From: Symbiodinium natans
Lineage: Eukaryota; Sar; Dinophyceae; Suessiales; Symbiodiniaceae
Direction of reading: 5' to 3'
DNA: 64,000 nt
NCBI GenBank assembly: GCA_905221605.1
Contig: CAJNDS010000335.1
Coordinates: 1,193,930-1,257,929 of the forward strand
In this document: in pieces, positions 1 to 11,659 of the stretch
Numbering within the stretch: the first letter of the stretch is position 1
Layout: every line of letters begins with the position of its first letter
Notes under the pieces: generated by a model
The model's database searches: none
Told to the model about the DNA's origin: nothing
Seen by the model: only the letters and a program-made list of their open reading frames with translations
Program-made: the position numbers and the translations under genes

Positions 1-300
1 GAAGAAAGAAATGAGTACGGGCCCCAGACTAGATATTTATTATTTGGAGGGGGCTTTAAGTATAATAGATTATGCACGGCAAGGATAACAAAAGAGCCGA
101 GCGATATTCGTATGACATTATTACGGGCCTATAATGTTATCTACTGGCCGTGCATACAATGTAATAGTGGCCCACGAAATAACACCCTACTTCAGTTTGT
201 ATCTCTGCTGAGGTGAACCGGGTGACTTCGGGTCTCGCAGCTAGTGCATTCGCAGCCCAAGGCCCGTGCCAAACCAACCCTTGATCTGCCCAGAAACTTA
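1..300. other. Left-edge non-telomeric stretch
   Basis: There is no convincing open frame. It is AT-rich up to ~190 and contains one inverted-repeat element (71-156). The first telomeric tract starts near 305. Confidence 0.6.
71..156. mobile_element. MITE-like inverted repeat
   Basis: The left arm (71-90) begins TATGCACGGC and ends GATAACA. The right arm (135-156) is its reverse complement apart from a few bases. The ~44-bp AT-rich centre has no coding capacity. The structure fits a small non-autonomous element; no second copy was noticed. Confidence 0.5.
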
Positions 301-541
301 GCGTGCTCAGGGTTCAGGGTTCAGGGTTTAGGGTTTAGGGTTCAGGGTTCAGGGTTTAGGGGTTTAGAGTTCAGTCTTGCTGGGACCCTCTCTTTTCTTG
401 AGGAGCCTTTCTCAAAAGGGTGCGTAATTTCCCAGGCATTCCTATATTGAAACATACCCTAAAGCCTACATCCCTAAACCCGAAACCCCAAAGCCTAAAT
501 CCACAGGCAGTGGCCCTTTGCGCTGCGCCTCCATGACAGGG

Positions 542-650
542 CTGGCCAGGCGCAGGGGTTTAGGGTTTAGGGTTTAGGGTTTCGGGTTTAGGGTTTAGGG
601 TTTAGAGGTAAGGGTTTAGAGTTCAGGGTTTAGGGTTCAGGGTTTAGCTG
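542..650 (+). repeat. G-type telomeric tract
   Basis: TTTAGGG units with TTTCGGG and TTCAGGG variants, becoming degenerate toward the right end. Confidence 0.85.
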
Positions 651-1236
651 TAACGTGGAGGTTCATGTGCAGTTATAATGGTTGTTATATGTTTGCCCCT
701 GGGTTTTATAGCCCTGAAGCGCACAGCCCTCATTCCCTGAACCCCCTCAACCAATGGACCTCTGGGAACTGTAAAGCCCTCAGCCCCCAATGACACCCCG
801 AAAGCCCTAGAACCCCTTAACCTGAATCCACTAAACCCTAAACCCTGAACCCTAAACACCCTAAACCCTCAAACCTACAACCTCAACCCTAAACCCTAAA
901 CCCTAAACCCTAAACTCTAAACCCTAAACCTTCGGTGTTGGGGTTTAGGGTTTAGGGCTTAGGGTTTAGGCTTTAGGGTTTAGGGTCGCAACGGGTCGCA
1001 CTTCATGAGGTTTTTCCTTGTGGGGCTTTTTAGGCGGATTCTATTTAATTTAGGAGGTTTTTTTCAGAGGGTTTCAAGACGTTTCAAGGGCCATCCTAGT
1101 TGAAGTCCCAGGGCTTTTGGGCTTTAGTGCTTTTCAAGCTTAAGTTGTAGAGTAGTTAACCTTTAGCCTTTTCGGGGTAACATAGTCCCCTTGTAATCCC
1201 AAAGGTCCAACCTTTAGTTCCCCTTGGTACAACTAG

Positions 1237-1333
1237 CCCTAAACCCTAAACCCTAAACCCTAAACCCTAAACCCTAAACCCTAAACCCTAAACCCTAAAC
1301 CCTAAACCCTAAACCCTAAACCCTAAACCCTAA
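1237..1333 (-). repeat. C-type telomeric tract, ~14 units
   Basis: A perfect run of CCCTAAA. To its right is a ~100-bp non-repeat segment, and then a G-type tract from ~1433. Confidence 0.95.
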
Positions 1334-1642
1334 GGAAAGGACTGCCGGGCTCTTAGAACTTCTAGGGCAGCGAACACCCCGACTCATCAGAAGTAGCTTG
1401 TTCTCGTGGCGGCTGCGGCTTCCACAATGGTTAAGGGTTTAGGGTTTAGGGTTTAGGGTTTTTGTCCATGGTCCAGGGAGGGTTTCGGGGTTCGTTCCGG
1501 GGGTTCGAAACTTAAGACCTGTCGGAGTTGTTTTAGTTGTGGGCGACGTTTCTACAGGTACAAAACCCATAGAAAGAAACCCATCGAGCTTAGTTTTCAG
1601 CCCTTACACACCTGCCACATGCTTTGTATGCATGTACACAAC

Positions 1643-1764
1643 CCCTAAACCCTAAACCCTAAACCCTAAACCCTAAACCCTAAACCCTAAACCCTAAACC
1701 CTGAACCCTGAACCCTGAACCCTGAACCCTGAACCCTGAACCCTGAACCCTGAACCCTGAACCC
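1643..1764 (-). repeat. C-type tract switching to CCCTGAA
   Basis: About eight CCCTAAA units are followed by a homogeneous block of about nine CCCTGAA units. The clean switch suggests local amplification of a variant unit rather than random decay. Confidence 0.95.
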
Positions 1765-2229
1765 TTTGTGCGGCTCTTAGTTTCTCTCCGCGAAGTGCCA
1801 ATGCCATGTTAGAGGGCTCTTCTGGCTTTGGCCCTTGCCTCCTTCTCCCTGACCTCGTCCGTGACCCTTTAAACCCTAAACTCCAAACCCTCAACCCTTT
1901 ACCCATTAAAGCCTAAACCCTAAACCCATGTTTTGGAGCAAATGTCTCTAATGACAAGGGACCTTGACATACCTGTTTGTTCGAAGAGGTGGTATGAAGA
2001 GTTGGGGCTTGTCGGTCACCATACCCAAGCGGCAATACTCAGACCGACTCATACCCTTAGCATTTAGGGTTTAGGGTTTTTAAGGTTTAGGGTTTAGGGT
2101 TAAGGGTTTAGGGTTTAGGGTTTAGGGTTTAGGTGAGGGTGTTGTGTTCCAAGAAAGTTGGCCGTTTGATGAGGCTGGCATCGCGCCGGACGTCAACACC
2201 TTCGGTGTGCTTTTAGGGTGCCGTGGCCC

Positions 2230-2325
2230 GGGGTTTAGGGTTTAGGGTTTAGGGTTTAGGGTTTAGGGTTTAGGGTTCAGGGTTCAGGGTTCAGGGTTCA
2301 GGGTTCAGGGTTTAGGGTTACCATG
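2230..2325 (+). repeat. G-type tract switching to TTCAGGG
   Basis: TTTAGGG units are followed by a block of TTCAGGG units. This mirrors the variant switch at 1700-1764. Confidence 0.95.
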
Positions 2326-2950
2326 TTCTCCAACTCTCAACCCTCCAGGCAATCTTAAGCCTTCCAAATCAAGAAGCCCTGTACCCTAAACTCCACAGTT
2401 TCCACTCCGCGTCGGCATCAGCTAGACAAAGCAAAAACCAAAGCGACTGCAGGAGGTCGAAAGAAATGATGAAGAACCAGCGTTGTTGTGCTCACCATTC
2501 ATATCCATGACCATACGCCAAGTCTACTTGTGTGTCCAGGCCAGACATACCGCTGTGAACGGCCAGCATACTTGAATGCACCTTGAGAACCCCTCCCCAA
2601 GTCCTGAGCCACAATTCTCTACAGAGCATGCCAGGCTCCCCACTGTTGCCCGGTTTTCCCTTGACTTAGAGGTAGGCTGTCTTTGCTGCAAACACATGCC
2701 CTAAGCTCGATGGTTCCGGAGATTTTGGAGCCTTTTTCCGGCACCCGCATTAAACTACGAGTTTCTTACGAATCCCCCCAAAAAATCGAAAGCTATTCTT
2801 CCTTATAAGGGTGAGGTAGGGATAATTATGATTAGTTCATCTGTTGGGAGTTCTTAAGCAAGTAGTAGAGTTGAGGCTTATAAACCCTACAGGCCTCAAG
2901 CCCCTAAGCTCAAGCTTGAAGGCCCCTTTGTCGGGCTTCTGGCTGAATGT
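2326..2950. other. Non-telomeric stretch, nothing recognised
   Basis: About 620 bp without a long open frame or a clear repeat family. The part after ~2740 is AT-rich and resembles the composition of the MITE-like elements elsewhere, but no terminal inverted repeat was found. Confidence 0.5.
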
Positions 2951-2954
2951 GAAG

Positions 2955-3110
2955 GTCAGGGCTTAGGGTTCAGGGTTTGGGGTTTGGGGTTTAGGGTTTA
3001 GGGTTTAGGGTTTAGGGTTTAGGGTTTCAGGGTTTCAGGGTTCAGGGTTTAGGGGTTTAGGGGTTCAGGGTTTAGGGTTTAGGGTTTAGGGTTTAGGGTT
3101 TAGGGTTTGG
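2955..3110 (+). repeat. G-type telomeric tract, mixed units
   Basis: TTTAGGG with TTTGGGG, TTTCAGGG and TTTAGGGG variants. Confidence 0.9.
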
Positions 3111-3420
3111 GTGAAGGTCAGGGTCTAGCGTTTCAGGTTCGCCATTTGATCTGAGCCGCCAGGTGTAATTCTAAGATCGTATTTGGTTCACTTTGGGGGT
3201 GGGCCTCACAACCCTAAACCCTAAACCCTAAACCCTAAACCCTAAACCCTCAACCTTGCACTTCCTAAGCACATGTTTGGCTGAGTAAGGTGCCTCCAGG
3301 TGAAGTCGCAGTGGGCGTGGCCCCAAGAGACTTGTGCTTGATAACCCTAAACCCTAAACCCAAGCCCTAAACCCAAACTCTAAACCCTAAACAAGAAACC
3401 TAAACCCTAAACTCTAAACT

Positions 3421-3715
3421 TGTAGGGTGACGGGCTTTACGGTTTTGTGGTGTTTGTTTTGGCACCACACGGGCTCAAGGTTCAGGGGTTGAAGGTCTTA
3501 AGTTGTAGTCACGCAGGGCTTCAATTAGTGGTTATGGGTTGGACTTGAAGAAGTACACGTTGGAAGTCAAGGGAATTAAGCAGTCATTTATTTCAAAAGG
3601 GGTTTTGGAGAATTCTGTAGGTTTGTTTTATGGGCAGCCTCCCTGGGATCTAGTTTCGGCTTAGGGTCCGCAAGGGGTGCAAGTCGGCCGGGCATAAGCT
3701 TCAACAGGTGAACGG
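3421..3715. other. Non-telomeric stretch, nothing recognised
   Basis: About 290 bp between a C-type tract (left) and a G-type tract (right). No open frame or inverted repeat was recognised. Confidence 0.5.
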
Positions 3716-3795
3716 TTAGGGTTTAGGGTTTAGGGTTTAGGGTTTAGGGTTTAGGGTTTAGGGTTTGGGGTTTAGGGTTTAGGGTTTAGGGTTGT
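3716..3795 (+). repeat. G-type telomeric tract, ~11 units
   Basis: Mostly perfect TTTAGGG. Confidence 0.95.
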
Positions 3796-4021
3796 GAGAA
3801 GAACTTGCGGTGCAAGGAACCTCTTCTTAAGCCAAAGTTGCTGCGGCGCTGCTGCCGAGCCGACTATTGATATTCGTGGCTGCGACCAGGATTCAGGTAT
3901 TTTCTCAATGACCCCCTGTGATTTCTGTGGACCCAAGCCCCAAACCCTAAACCCTAAACCCCAAACCCCAAACCCTAAACCCTAAAACCTAAACCCTACA
4001 CCCCAAACCCCAAACCCCAAA

Positions 4022-4077
4022 CCCTAAACCCTAAACCCTAAACCCTAAACCCTAAACCCTAAACCCTAAACCCTAAA
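4022..4077 (-). repeat. C-type telomeric tract
   Basis: Perfect CCCTAAA run at the end of a longer mixed CCCTAAA/CCCCAAA tract beginning near 3945. Confidence 0.95.
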
Positions 4078-4168
4078 CGTCATTCGAATGCGTCTTCGCC
4101 AGGGCCGTTCCTTGGGCTGCTTGCGAGAGCTGCGCCGTTCAAGGCTGGATCGCAGCTTCAGAGAGCAG
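4078..4168 (+). other. Exon-like shard between opposed telomeric tracts
   Basis: About 90 bp of GC-rich DNA, open on the + strand with an Arg/Leu-rich translation (e.g. RSLGCLRELRRSRL). It has no start codon. C-type repeats adjoin on the left and G-type on the right. No homologue is recognised. Confidence 0.3.
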
Positions 4169-5083
4169 GGTTTAGGGTTTAGGGTTTGGGGTTTCGGGTT
4201 TAGGGTTTCGGGTTTAGGGTTTAGGGTTTAGGGTTTGGGGTTTGGGGTTTGGGGTTTTGGGGGGGGCTTAGGGGGCTTAGGGTGCCTCGGGGGTTTAAGG
4301 TTTAGGGGTTAGGGTTTAGGGTTTGGGGTTTAGGGTTTGGGGGGTTTAGGGTTTAGGGGGTTTAGGGTTTGGGGTTTGGGGTTTAGGATTTGGGGGGTTT
4401 AGGGTTTAGGGGGTTTAGGGATTAGGGATGTAGAGCTTTTAGGGTTTAGGGGGATTTCGGGGGTGCTAGGCGCTGGGCTTAGGGGGCTTAAGGGGCTTAG
4501 GCCTAAACTCAACCCTAAACCCTAACCCTAACCCTAAACCCTGAATCCAAACCCTGGACCCTAACCAGAGGCCCTGAACCCCAAAACCTTCGCCAAGGCT
4601 GACCGCCAACGAGGTTCACCTGGGGGCAGCCATTGGCGCAGCCGAGGTCTTTTTTTTCATCGGGTCCCAGGTTTTTGGGGTTTAGGGTTTTGGGCTTTGG
4701 GGCTTAGGGTTTGGGGGTTTAGTGCTTTGGGGTTTTGGGTTTGGGCTTTTGGGCTTTGAGGCTTTAGGTGTTTTTGGTGTTTAGGGTTTTGCTTGGTTCT
4801 ATTTGGTTCTTCAAAAACACGCCACTTAATCAACGAAAACATACAATACAAAAGTATAAACAAAAAACAAGAACCAGGAACACTATCGGATATGTTTTTG
4901 GTTTTGTTTTGGGTTTTTAGGTTTTGGGTGGGGTTCTTGGTATTTGGTTTTTGGCCTTTTTGGGGCTTTAGGGTTTCAGATGAAAAGTTGGATCTGGGGA
5001 TGTTCCCCCTTATTGCGAACCCTGCACCCTAAACCCTGAACCCTAGACCCTAAACCCTAAAACCTAAGCCCCAAACCCTAAGC

Positions 5084-5175
5084 CCTAAACCCTAAACCCT
5101 AAACCCTAAACCCTAAACCCTAAACCCTAAACCCTAAACCCTAAACCCTAAACCCTAAACCCTAACCCTAAACCC
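5084..5175 (-). repeat. C-type telomeric tract, ~12 units
   Basis: Long, almost perfect CCCTAAA run. Confidence 0.95.
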
Positions 5176-5349
5176 CCCTAAACCCTCATCTTGAATCTCC
5201 TCCACAAAGAAGATCTGCAGGTGTTGGCTGTCTGGGCCCAGGCCTTGGCCCTGCTCCAAGAGGCGAATTGGGGAAGGCCGGGACTACGAGTCCCAAACGG
5301 GTTTAGGGTTTAGGGTTTCGGGTTTAGGGTTTAGGGTTTAGGGTTTAAG

Positions 5350-5632
5350 GTTTTTAGGGCTTTGGGTTTGGGGTTGGGGGTTTGCGCTTTCAGGTTTATG
5401 GGGTCTAGGGTCTCGGAATTCTGGTTTTGGGTTTTTGAATTCAGGGTTTATGTAGGGCCAAGAGGTTGCGGCTTAGGGCTTCGGGCGGTTTCGTAGCCAA
5501 GGGCTTTGGACCCTAAGAAGGGAGCAGGGTCCTTCTGCTACTCGTACCGGGGTGTTTCTCAATTCGGGGTCTTGTTTGGGAGGTCCTGTTGATAAGGTGC
5601 CGTATTGTATACCTCTAAATCCTAAGCCCGAA
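5350..5632. other. Degenerate telomere-like and unique DNA
   Basis: Decayed TTTAGGG-like words fade into about 230 bp without recognisable features. A C-type tract follows from 5634. Confidence 0.6.
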
Positions 5633-5633
5633 G

Positions 5634-5715
5634 CCCTAAACCCTAAACCCTAAACCCTAAACCCTAAACCCTAAACCCTAAACCCTAAACCCTAAACCCT
5701 AAACCCTAAACCCTA
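5634..5715 (-). repeat. C-type telomeric tract, ~12 units
   Basis: Perfect CCCTAAA run. Confidence 0.95.
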
Positions 5716-6127
5716 CTTAGTTGAACCACGTACCTACATCCTACATTCCGGCTCATGGAGTGGGAGGGGGTATCATGCTGCCGGGCATCGGCTCAACTTT
5801 AGCCCCAAGGCGGAGGGCTGAGGGCTGAAGGTCGAAAGTTGAGATCTCCGGGCTTCGGGTTTCGGGTTTAGGTAGGGTTTAGGGTTTAGGGTTTAGGGTT
5901 TAGGGTTTAGGGTTGAGGGTTGAGGGTTGAGGGTTTAGGGTTTAGGGTTGAGGGTTTTGGGTTTAGGGTTTAGGGTTTAGGGTTTAGGGTTTAGGGGCTC
6001 GTTCCATGGAATTTGGGGTGACGAAGAGGGTAGGGCGGCTACATAAAGGTGCAGAGGGTGTCGTACAGAGCTACCCCGCAAACCCTTAAACCCTAAAGAA
6101 GAGTTTAGGGATTGGGGCATACACCCT

Positions 6128-6205
6128 AAATCCTAAACCCTAAACCCTAAACCCTAAACCCTAAACCCTAAACCCTAAACCCTAAACCCTAAACCCTAAA
6201 CCCTA
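6128..6205 (-). repeat. C-type telomeric tract, ~11 units
   Basis: Perfect CCCTAAA run that ends directly at the first copy of the 40-bp direct repeat (6206). Confidence 0.95.
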
Positions 6206-6326
6206 GGTTGGGGGATTTGCCACCCCCCGGCAACAGGCTGCAGCTAAACCCTAAACCCTAAACCCTAAACCCTAAACCCTAAACCCGGTTGGGGGATTTG
6301 CCACCCCCCGGCAACAGGCTGCAGCT
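6206..6326. repeat. Perfect 40-bp direct repeat flanking a telomeric tract
   Basis: The same 40 bp, beginning GGTTGGGGGATTTG and ending GGCTGCAGCT, occurs at 6206-6245 and 6287-6326 without a mismatch. Between the copies lie 41 bp of CCCTAAA units. The picture fits either insertion of telomeric DNA with duplication of the target, or tandem duplication of an 81-bp tract-plus-unique unit, because another C-type tract precedes the first copy. Confidence 0.95.
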
Positions 6327-6892
6327 GGGCGAAGTGGCGTACGGGGCGGCACTTAAGGCAGCAGCTTTCCGCTGAGGATTTTCGCAAGAGTCTACGGATT
6401 AGGGTAGTTTAGGGTTTAGGGTTTAGGGTTTAGGGTTTGGGGTTTGGGGTTTGGGGTTTAGGGTTTAGGGTTTAGGGTTTAGGGTTTGGTGTAGGGTTTC
6501 AAGGATGAGGGTTGAGAGTCTAGGGTAGAAGGGGAGTCAGAGTTTAGGCCATGGAGGGCTGCAGGCAGGGTGATAGACTTGCACCGCCTTCTCAGGGCAT
6601 TCACAAAGCGGCTTAGGGTTTAGGGTTTAGGGTTTAGGGTTTAGGGTTTAGGGTTGAGGGTTGAGGGTTTAGGGTTTAGGGTTTAGGGCAAGAGCGTCAA
6701 AGCAGAGCACGGGCCTCAGCTACCTGGATCCCCGAAACCGCTCAGCCCCAAACCATTAACCTTATTTTAGCTCCCTCACCACATCCCCATGAGACCCTAA
6801 GCCCAAACACCAAACTAAAGCCCCCAAACCCAAGCAGACACCAAACAAAGTTATCAAAAAAGCCATAAACCCTAAACCCTGAACCCTGAACC

Positions 6893-6955
6893 CTAAACCC
6901 TAAACCCTAAACCCTAAACCCTAAACCCTAAACCCTAAACCCTAAACCCTGAACC
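6893..6955 (-). repeat. C-type telomeric tract
   Basis: Perfect CCCTAAA run, flanked by CCCTGAA units on both sides. Confidence 0.95.
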
Positions 6956-7313
6956 CAATCAAAAGCCAATGTCGAAACCTTGCGGCCAGGCGGCCGCAGA
7001 CCATCCGGCGGCTTGGTCTGCAGCGCTGGCGCTGGCACAGGAGGGCTCGGGGATTACTAGGCCATTCTTGGGCTTGGGTTTAGGGTTTAGGGTTTAGGGT
7101 TTAGGGTTTAGGGTTTAGGGCTTAGGAATTTGTGGGTTCAGGATTTAGGGTTTGGGGTTTAGGGTTCCGGGTTTAGGGTTTAGGGCTTGGGGTTTAGGGT
7201 TCAGGCTTTGAGGGTTCAGAGTTTAGGGCTTGGGGTTTGGGGTTCAGGCTTTGGGGCTTAGATTTTAGGGTTCAGGGTTTAGGGCTTGGGGTTTGGGGTT
7301 CAGGGTTTGGAGG

Positions 7314-7560
7314 TTTTTTTGTTTTTTTTTTTTTTTTTTCAGGGCTTGGGGTTTAGGGCTATATTCATACGGGGCCATGAATGAAGCATAGTTTGCCTGA
7401 CCTGTACCGAAAACCAATCTGTAATGAGGTTGTGAGGTGATGTTGTATCACCACAGTTAGTATTGAGCGAGTGCCCAACAATTGTTCGAGCCTCGCAAAT
7501 CGTCATCTATATATATATATATATGTGTATGTATTTATGTGTATATATATACATACATAG
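7314..7560. repeat. Poly-T run and TA/TATG microsatellite
   Basis: A ~26-base T-rich run lies near 7314-7340 and an alternating TA/TATG microsatellite at 7507-7560. The ~370 bp from 7320 to 7690 hold no other recognised feature. Confidence 0.9.
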
Positions 7561-7690
7561 AGGTATGTGTGTATGTTAATTATGTTGATGGTCATGATGA
7601 TGATGGTGATGAGATCTTTTTTCTCCTATCTCGTAAGGTTAAGGAGTATTCCTCAATTTGGGGTAGTGGGGTCCCTAGATCCGTCCTAAA

Positions 7691-7845
7691 CCTTGAACCC
7701 TAAACCCTAAACCCTAAACCCTAAACCCTAAACCCTAAACCCTAAACCCAAAATAAACCCTAAACCCTAAACCCTAAACCCTAAACCCTAAGCCCCTAAA
7801 CCCTAAACCCTAAACCCCTAAACCCTAAGCCCTAAGCCCTGAATG
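7691..7845 (-). repeat. C-type telomeric tract
   Basis: CCCTAAA units with a few one-base interruptions, and CCTAAGC variants at the right. Confidence 0.95.
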
Positions 7846-7932
7846 CGAGGACATGGCACTGGGCCGCGTGATGCCAAGCATCACGCTCCTTGCAATTCAG
7901 CACGATGCCTTGGAGCCCGGCTTCCCAGAATG

Positions 7933-8062
7933 GTTTAGGGTTTAGGGTTTAGGGTTTAGGGTTTAGGGTTTAGGGCTTAGGGTTTAGGGTTTAGGGTTTA
8001 GGGTTTAGGGTTCAGGGTTTCGGGTTTGGGGTGTAGGGTCTCGGGTTTAGGGGTACCCTAAA
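7933..8062. repeat. G-type tract ending in a head-to-head telomeric junction
   Basis: G-type units run from 7933 and degenerate after ~8015. Near 8048-8062 the sequence goes straight from GGTTTAGGGG to TACCCTAAACC, so G- and C-type repeats meet with almost no spacer. Confidence 0.85.
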
Positions 8063-8386
8063 CCCCAGTCCCTAGACCCCCAAACCCTGAACCTAAAACC
8101 CAAAGCCCTAAAACCAATCCTTTAAGGTCTCAAGCCCTAGACTCTCTAAGCTTTAGGCCTCCGTTGGGCTCGTACCCTGGTATTCCTTCTCCTTGGCTTT
8201 AGGCCGCCTTGTACAGCCCTTCAAGCAACAAAAGCTCAGCCTTTGTCGTTCGTAGGTTCGTCTGGGGCCCTAAACCCTGAACCCTATAACCCTAAACCCT
8301 AAACCCTAAACCCCGAACCCTGAACCCTACACCCTAAACCGCCACAAAGACTTGAGAGTGGCGGGCTGCTTTTGTCGTAGCCGAAA

Positions 8387-8590
8387 ATGGGTAGCCGCGA
8401 AAAACAGGAGACTCAAGACATCGAGGAGATGCACCAGATGCCACTCGAGCAGGAATCGGACAGTTTGCGTGGGCGCCGTAGGCGGCAGCCGAAGCATATA
8501 TGTGCTCCGGTGATGTTGAGGATCAGCCAGCTAGATGACTCGGCAGTCATGCAGGGCTCCTTGGGGGTTCATTCAGGGGTGTGGGGCTGA
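8387..8590 (+). CDS. Short open frame, possible exon remnant
   Basis: A 67-codon ATG frame with a stop directly upstream. The N-terminal half is rich in Glu, Gln and Met; an Arg-rich patch (RGRRRRQ) lies near residues 29-35. It is flanked by C-type tracts on both sides. No domain is recognised. It could be a chance frame. Confidence 0.2.
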   Translation: MGSREKQETQDIEEMHQMPLEQESDSLRGRRRRQPKHICAPVMLRISQLDDSAVMQGSLGVHSGVWG

Positions 8591-8632
8591 CGCCCGGAAC
8601 CCAAAACCCTGTAAGCCCTAAAGCCTTTCAAC

Positions 8633-8711
8633 CCTAAACCCTAAACCCTAAACCCTAAACCCTAAACCCTAAACCCTAAACCCTAAACCCTAAACCCTAA
8701 ACCCTAAACCC
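8633..8711 (-). repeat. C-type telomeric tract, ~11 units
   Basis: Perfect CCCTAAA run. Confidence 0.95.
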
Positions 8712-8845
8712 CTCACCCCTCAAACAGTCACAAGAGCTTCCAAGGAGTGGCTTGCAAAGGGAGGGCCAGGGGGCCCTCCTCGAAGAGGTGCAGAGCGAAG
8801 GCCTTTTTTGGCACTTCAGGGCCTAGGGGTGAGGGGCTCAGGACT

Positions 8846-9230
8846 GGGTAGGGTTTAGGGTTTGGGGTTTGGGGTTTAGGGTTTAGGGTTTAGGTTTTAG
8901 GGTTTAGGGTTTAGGTTTTAGGGTTTAGGGTTTAGGGTTTAGGGTTTAGGGTTTAGGGTTCGGTGTTTAGGGTTTTGGGTTTTCGGTTTAGGGTTCGGGG
9001 TTTAGGGTTTAGGCTTTAGGGTCGGGTTTAAGGGTTCAGGGCCTCGGGGTTTAGGGCTTAGTTAGGGTGTATCGGCATTTTTGGCGTTTTCGGGCCAGGG
9101 TTTAGGGGTTTAGGGCTGAGGGGGCTTGAGGTTTAAGGCTTAGGGGTTAAGGGTTCAGGTGTTTCGGGATTATGGGTGTTTAGGGCTTCGGGGTTTAGGT
9201 GTTCGGCTTAGGTGCTGAGTAGGCAATCTT
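8846..9230 (+). repeat. Decaying G-type tract
   Basis: TTTAGGG units up to ~8965 grade into irregular words (TTTCGGG, GGCTTAG, GTGTTTAGGG). No open frame is present. Confidence 0.8.
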
Positions 9231-9484
9231 TCGCGTACCAGAACTCCCCCTTGGACCCAAACAAACTAGCCTAAATTATACCAGCCGGTGAGTCTGCATG
9301 GCTCATGGGTATTGGTGTTTGCTATGCGTAGGGCTTAGGGTAGTTTGGGGTTCAGGGTTTAGGGTTTAGGGTTTAGGGTTTAGGGTTTTGGGGGTGAGGT
9401 TTTGAGGTAGTACACACTTCAAGAGGCTGCAGCCCCAACCACTGCAGCAAGTTTGTACCCTTGGCTTCTTGGGGGGTCTTTTCA

Positions 9485-9612
9485 ACCGACCCTAAACCCT
9501 AAAACCTAAACCCAAACCCTAAACCCTAAACCCTAAACCCTAAACCCTAAACCCTAAACCCTAAACCCTAAGCCCCTAAGCCCCTAAGCTCCTAAGCCCC
9601 TAAGCCCTAAAC
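9485..9612 (-). repeat. C-type tract with CCCCTAAG variants
   Basis: CCCTAAA units, then several 8-bp CCCCTAAG units. Confidence 0.9.
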
Positions 9613-10275
9613 CCATCTTGGGAGTCGATGCAGGGACCGTTTGTACAACTTTGCGGGGTGCGAGAACGGCCCTAAACCCGAAAGGCCCTAAACCCTAAAT
9701 AATCCTAAGCCCCTGAGCCCTAAACCCTAAACCCTAAACCCTAAACCCTAAACCTTACAATGTAGTGCCAGAGGGCTTCGCCCAACACTCTATGGTATGG
9801 GGTTCCGAGCTTGAGTGTGCCGAGTTTGTGGATGCTTCCGAACATGTACGATAGCCCCCCGAAGCCTTAAACTCCGGAATTTCCCAAAAGCCGACAACAC
9901 GGTCTAGGGTGTAGGGTTTAGGGTTTAGGGTGGAGGCTTTAAGCGCCCTATGAATCCCATGCCCTTGAATGTGGGTCAGGTGCTCAGGTCCTCGTCGGCA
10001 TCCTACGCAGCGAGCGGGCAAAAGAATTCCGCTTAAGTAACAAGCCCTGGCCTGACATCATTTTTGAGATTGCAACCGTTAATCCCTACCCTACAAAGCC
10101 TAAACCCTAAACCCTAAAAAAAGCACTTTGTGTTTCTAGGCGGCCAAAGACTCAATACTCGGGGGCTTGCAACCCTAAACCTAAACCGCAACCCCTACAC
10201 CCAGGGTTATGGATTCCTAAGCCTTAGGGTTTAGGCTTTAGGGTTTAGGGTTTTTGAATAGCCAATAGCCCTAGA

Positions 10276-10288
10276 CCCCCCCCCCCCC
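10276..10288. repeat. Poly-C run
   Basis: Thirteen C in a row at the end of a telomere-like segment. Confidence 0.9.
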
Positions 10289-10994
10289 AAAGCCGACAAT
10301 CTTTGCCACTTGGGCTTTTGGCGCGTGCGCTTTCGTGCACAGCTTTGGTTCAGCAATGGCAGCCTAAACCCGAAACCCCTCAACCCGCAACCCTAAACCC
10401 GAAGTAGAGTTTAAGGCCTAAGGTTTGTGGTTTAGGGTTTAAGGCTTAGGGCTTAGGGTTTAGGGTACCCTCAACCCTAAAGGCCGGCACATCCATCTCC
10501 AGCTGCCACGAATAGACCGCTGATCCTCCCTTAGCCCCAGGACCCGCAAGCCTCCCGACTCAGGGCAGCAGAGTCCTACAAAAACCCTATAGACCCCAAA
10601 CCCTCAAACCCTCATTGTCTCTGACCGGGATATGCAAGAGTACTACGATGGCAGACATCCGGGTCTGTAACCCGAAACCCTAAACCCTAAAGCCTAAGCC
10701 TAAGCCCTAAGCCCTAAACCCTAAACCCCAAAACAGCCATGACCGCGCACATGCGCGCGAGCTTCGTCGCTGGAAATGGCCGACAAGGCAAGGGTTTTAG
10801 GGTTCAGGGTTTAGGGTTTAGGGTGCCAGGTTTCGTTTAGGGTTTAGGAACCCCACCCCTAATGTAACGGAGATACCCCAAGAATCTAGGACTTCAAGTG
10901 GCAAACGGCCTTAGTAAAGGGAACCTTGAAGAACCGCTATACCCAACCCTCAACCCTAAGCCCTAACTCAACCCTCTACCTTCAACCCCAAACC

Positions 10995-11122
10995 CTACAA
11001 GGCGGGCCCCCCTAGTTAACAGTAGAGTTATAAGAGCCCTAAATTGGGTGATAAGGATCCTAAATGAGGTCATAAGTCCCTTAACTACAGTTAGCATAGC
11101 AAGGGGGGCTCCTCCTTGTAAG
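10995..11122. mobile_element. MITE-like inverted repeat
   Basis: The left arm starts CTACAAGGCGGGCCCCCCTA and the right arm ends with a diverged reverse complement (AGGGGGGCTCC...CTTGTAAG). The AT-rich centre contains TAAG/TTAT words like family E. A 67-codon frame starting at 11048 begins inside the element and is probably fortuitous. Confidence 0.5.
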
Positions 11123-11611
11123 CCCGCGTGTGAAGCTGGATTTGGGCGGGCTGGGTCTTCAATGCGACTTCGGCCTCAGATCTGGAATCTCAGGACTCTT
11201 ACGACAATAGGTGCGCTCTCTGTGTTTCTGCTCGAGGAACTCGGGGTTTAGGGATATAGGATTTCAGGGTTTCAGGGTTTAGGGTTTAGGGTTTCAGGGT
11301 TTAGGGTTTTATGGGGTTTAGGGGGTCTGAGACGTAAAGCCCTTAACTTTGGGCCCCTCCCCACTCCGACCCACTCCTTGATGAATCCCAAGGTCTACAA
11401 TCTCTACTTTGATGAACTCAAAGGTCTACAATCTCTACTTCCTGAGTGGAAATAGGGTTTAGGGTTGAGGGTTTAGGGTTTAGGGTTTAGGGTTTAGAGT
11501 TTCGGCTTTCACCCCCTGAAAAGTATCCATCCACTTCTTCTACTGGGTCCTTCTCAGGAACCTTAATGGGGCAACTACTTTCTAGGGCCTGCCTGAGTCG
11601 TGCTTTATTGG

Positions 11612-11659
11612 CCCTAAACCCTAAACCCTGAACCCTAAACCCTAAACCCTAAACCCTAA
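11612..11659 (-). repeat. C-type tract capping a coding-like shard
   Basis: CCCTAAA units end directly at the left edge of the open frame at 11660. Confidence 0.95.

Noticed and set aside
244-450. Short frames rich in GFRVQG or NPKP (many positions, e.g. 244-450, 1694-1906, 33155-33355)
   Set aside because: They are translations of TTTAGGG or CCCTAAA units and are not genes.
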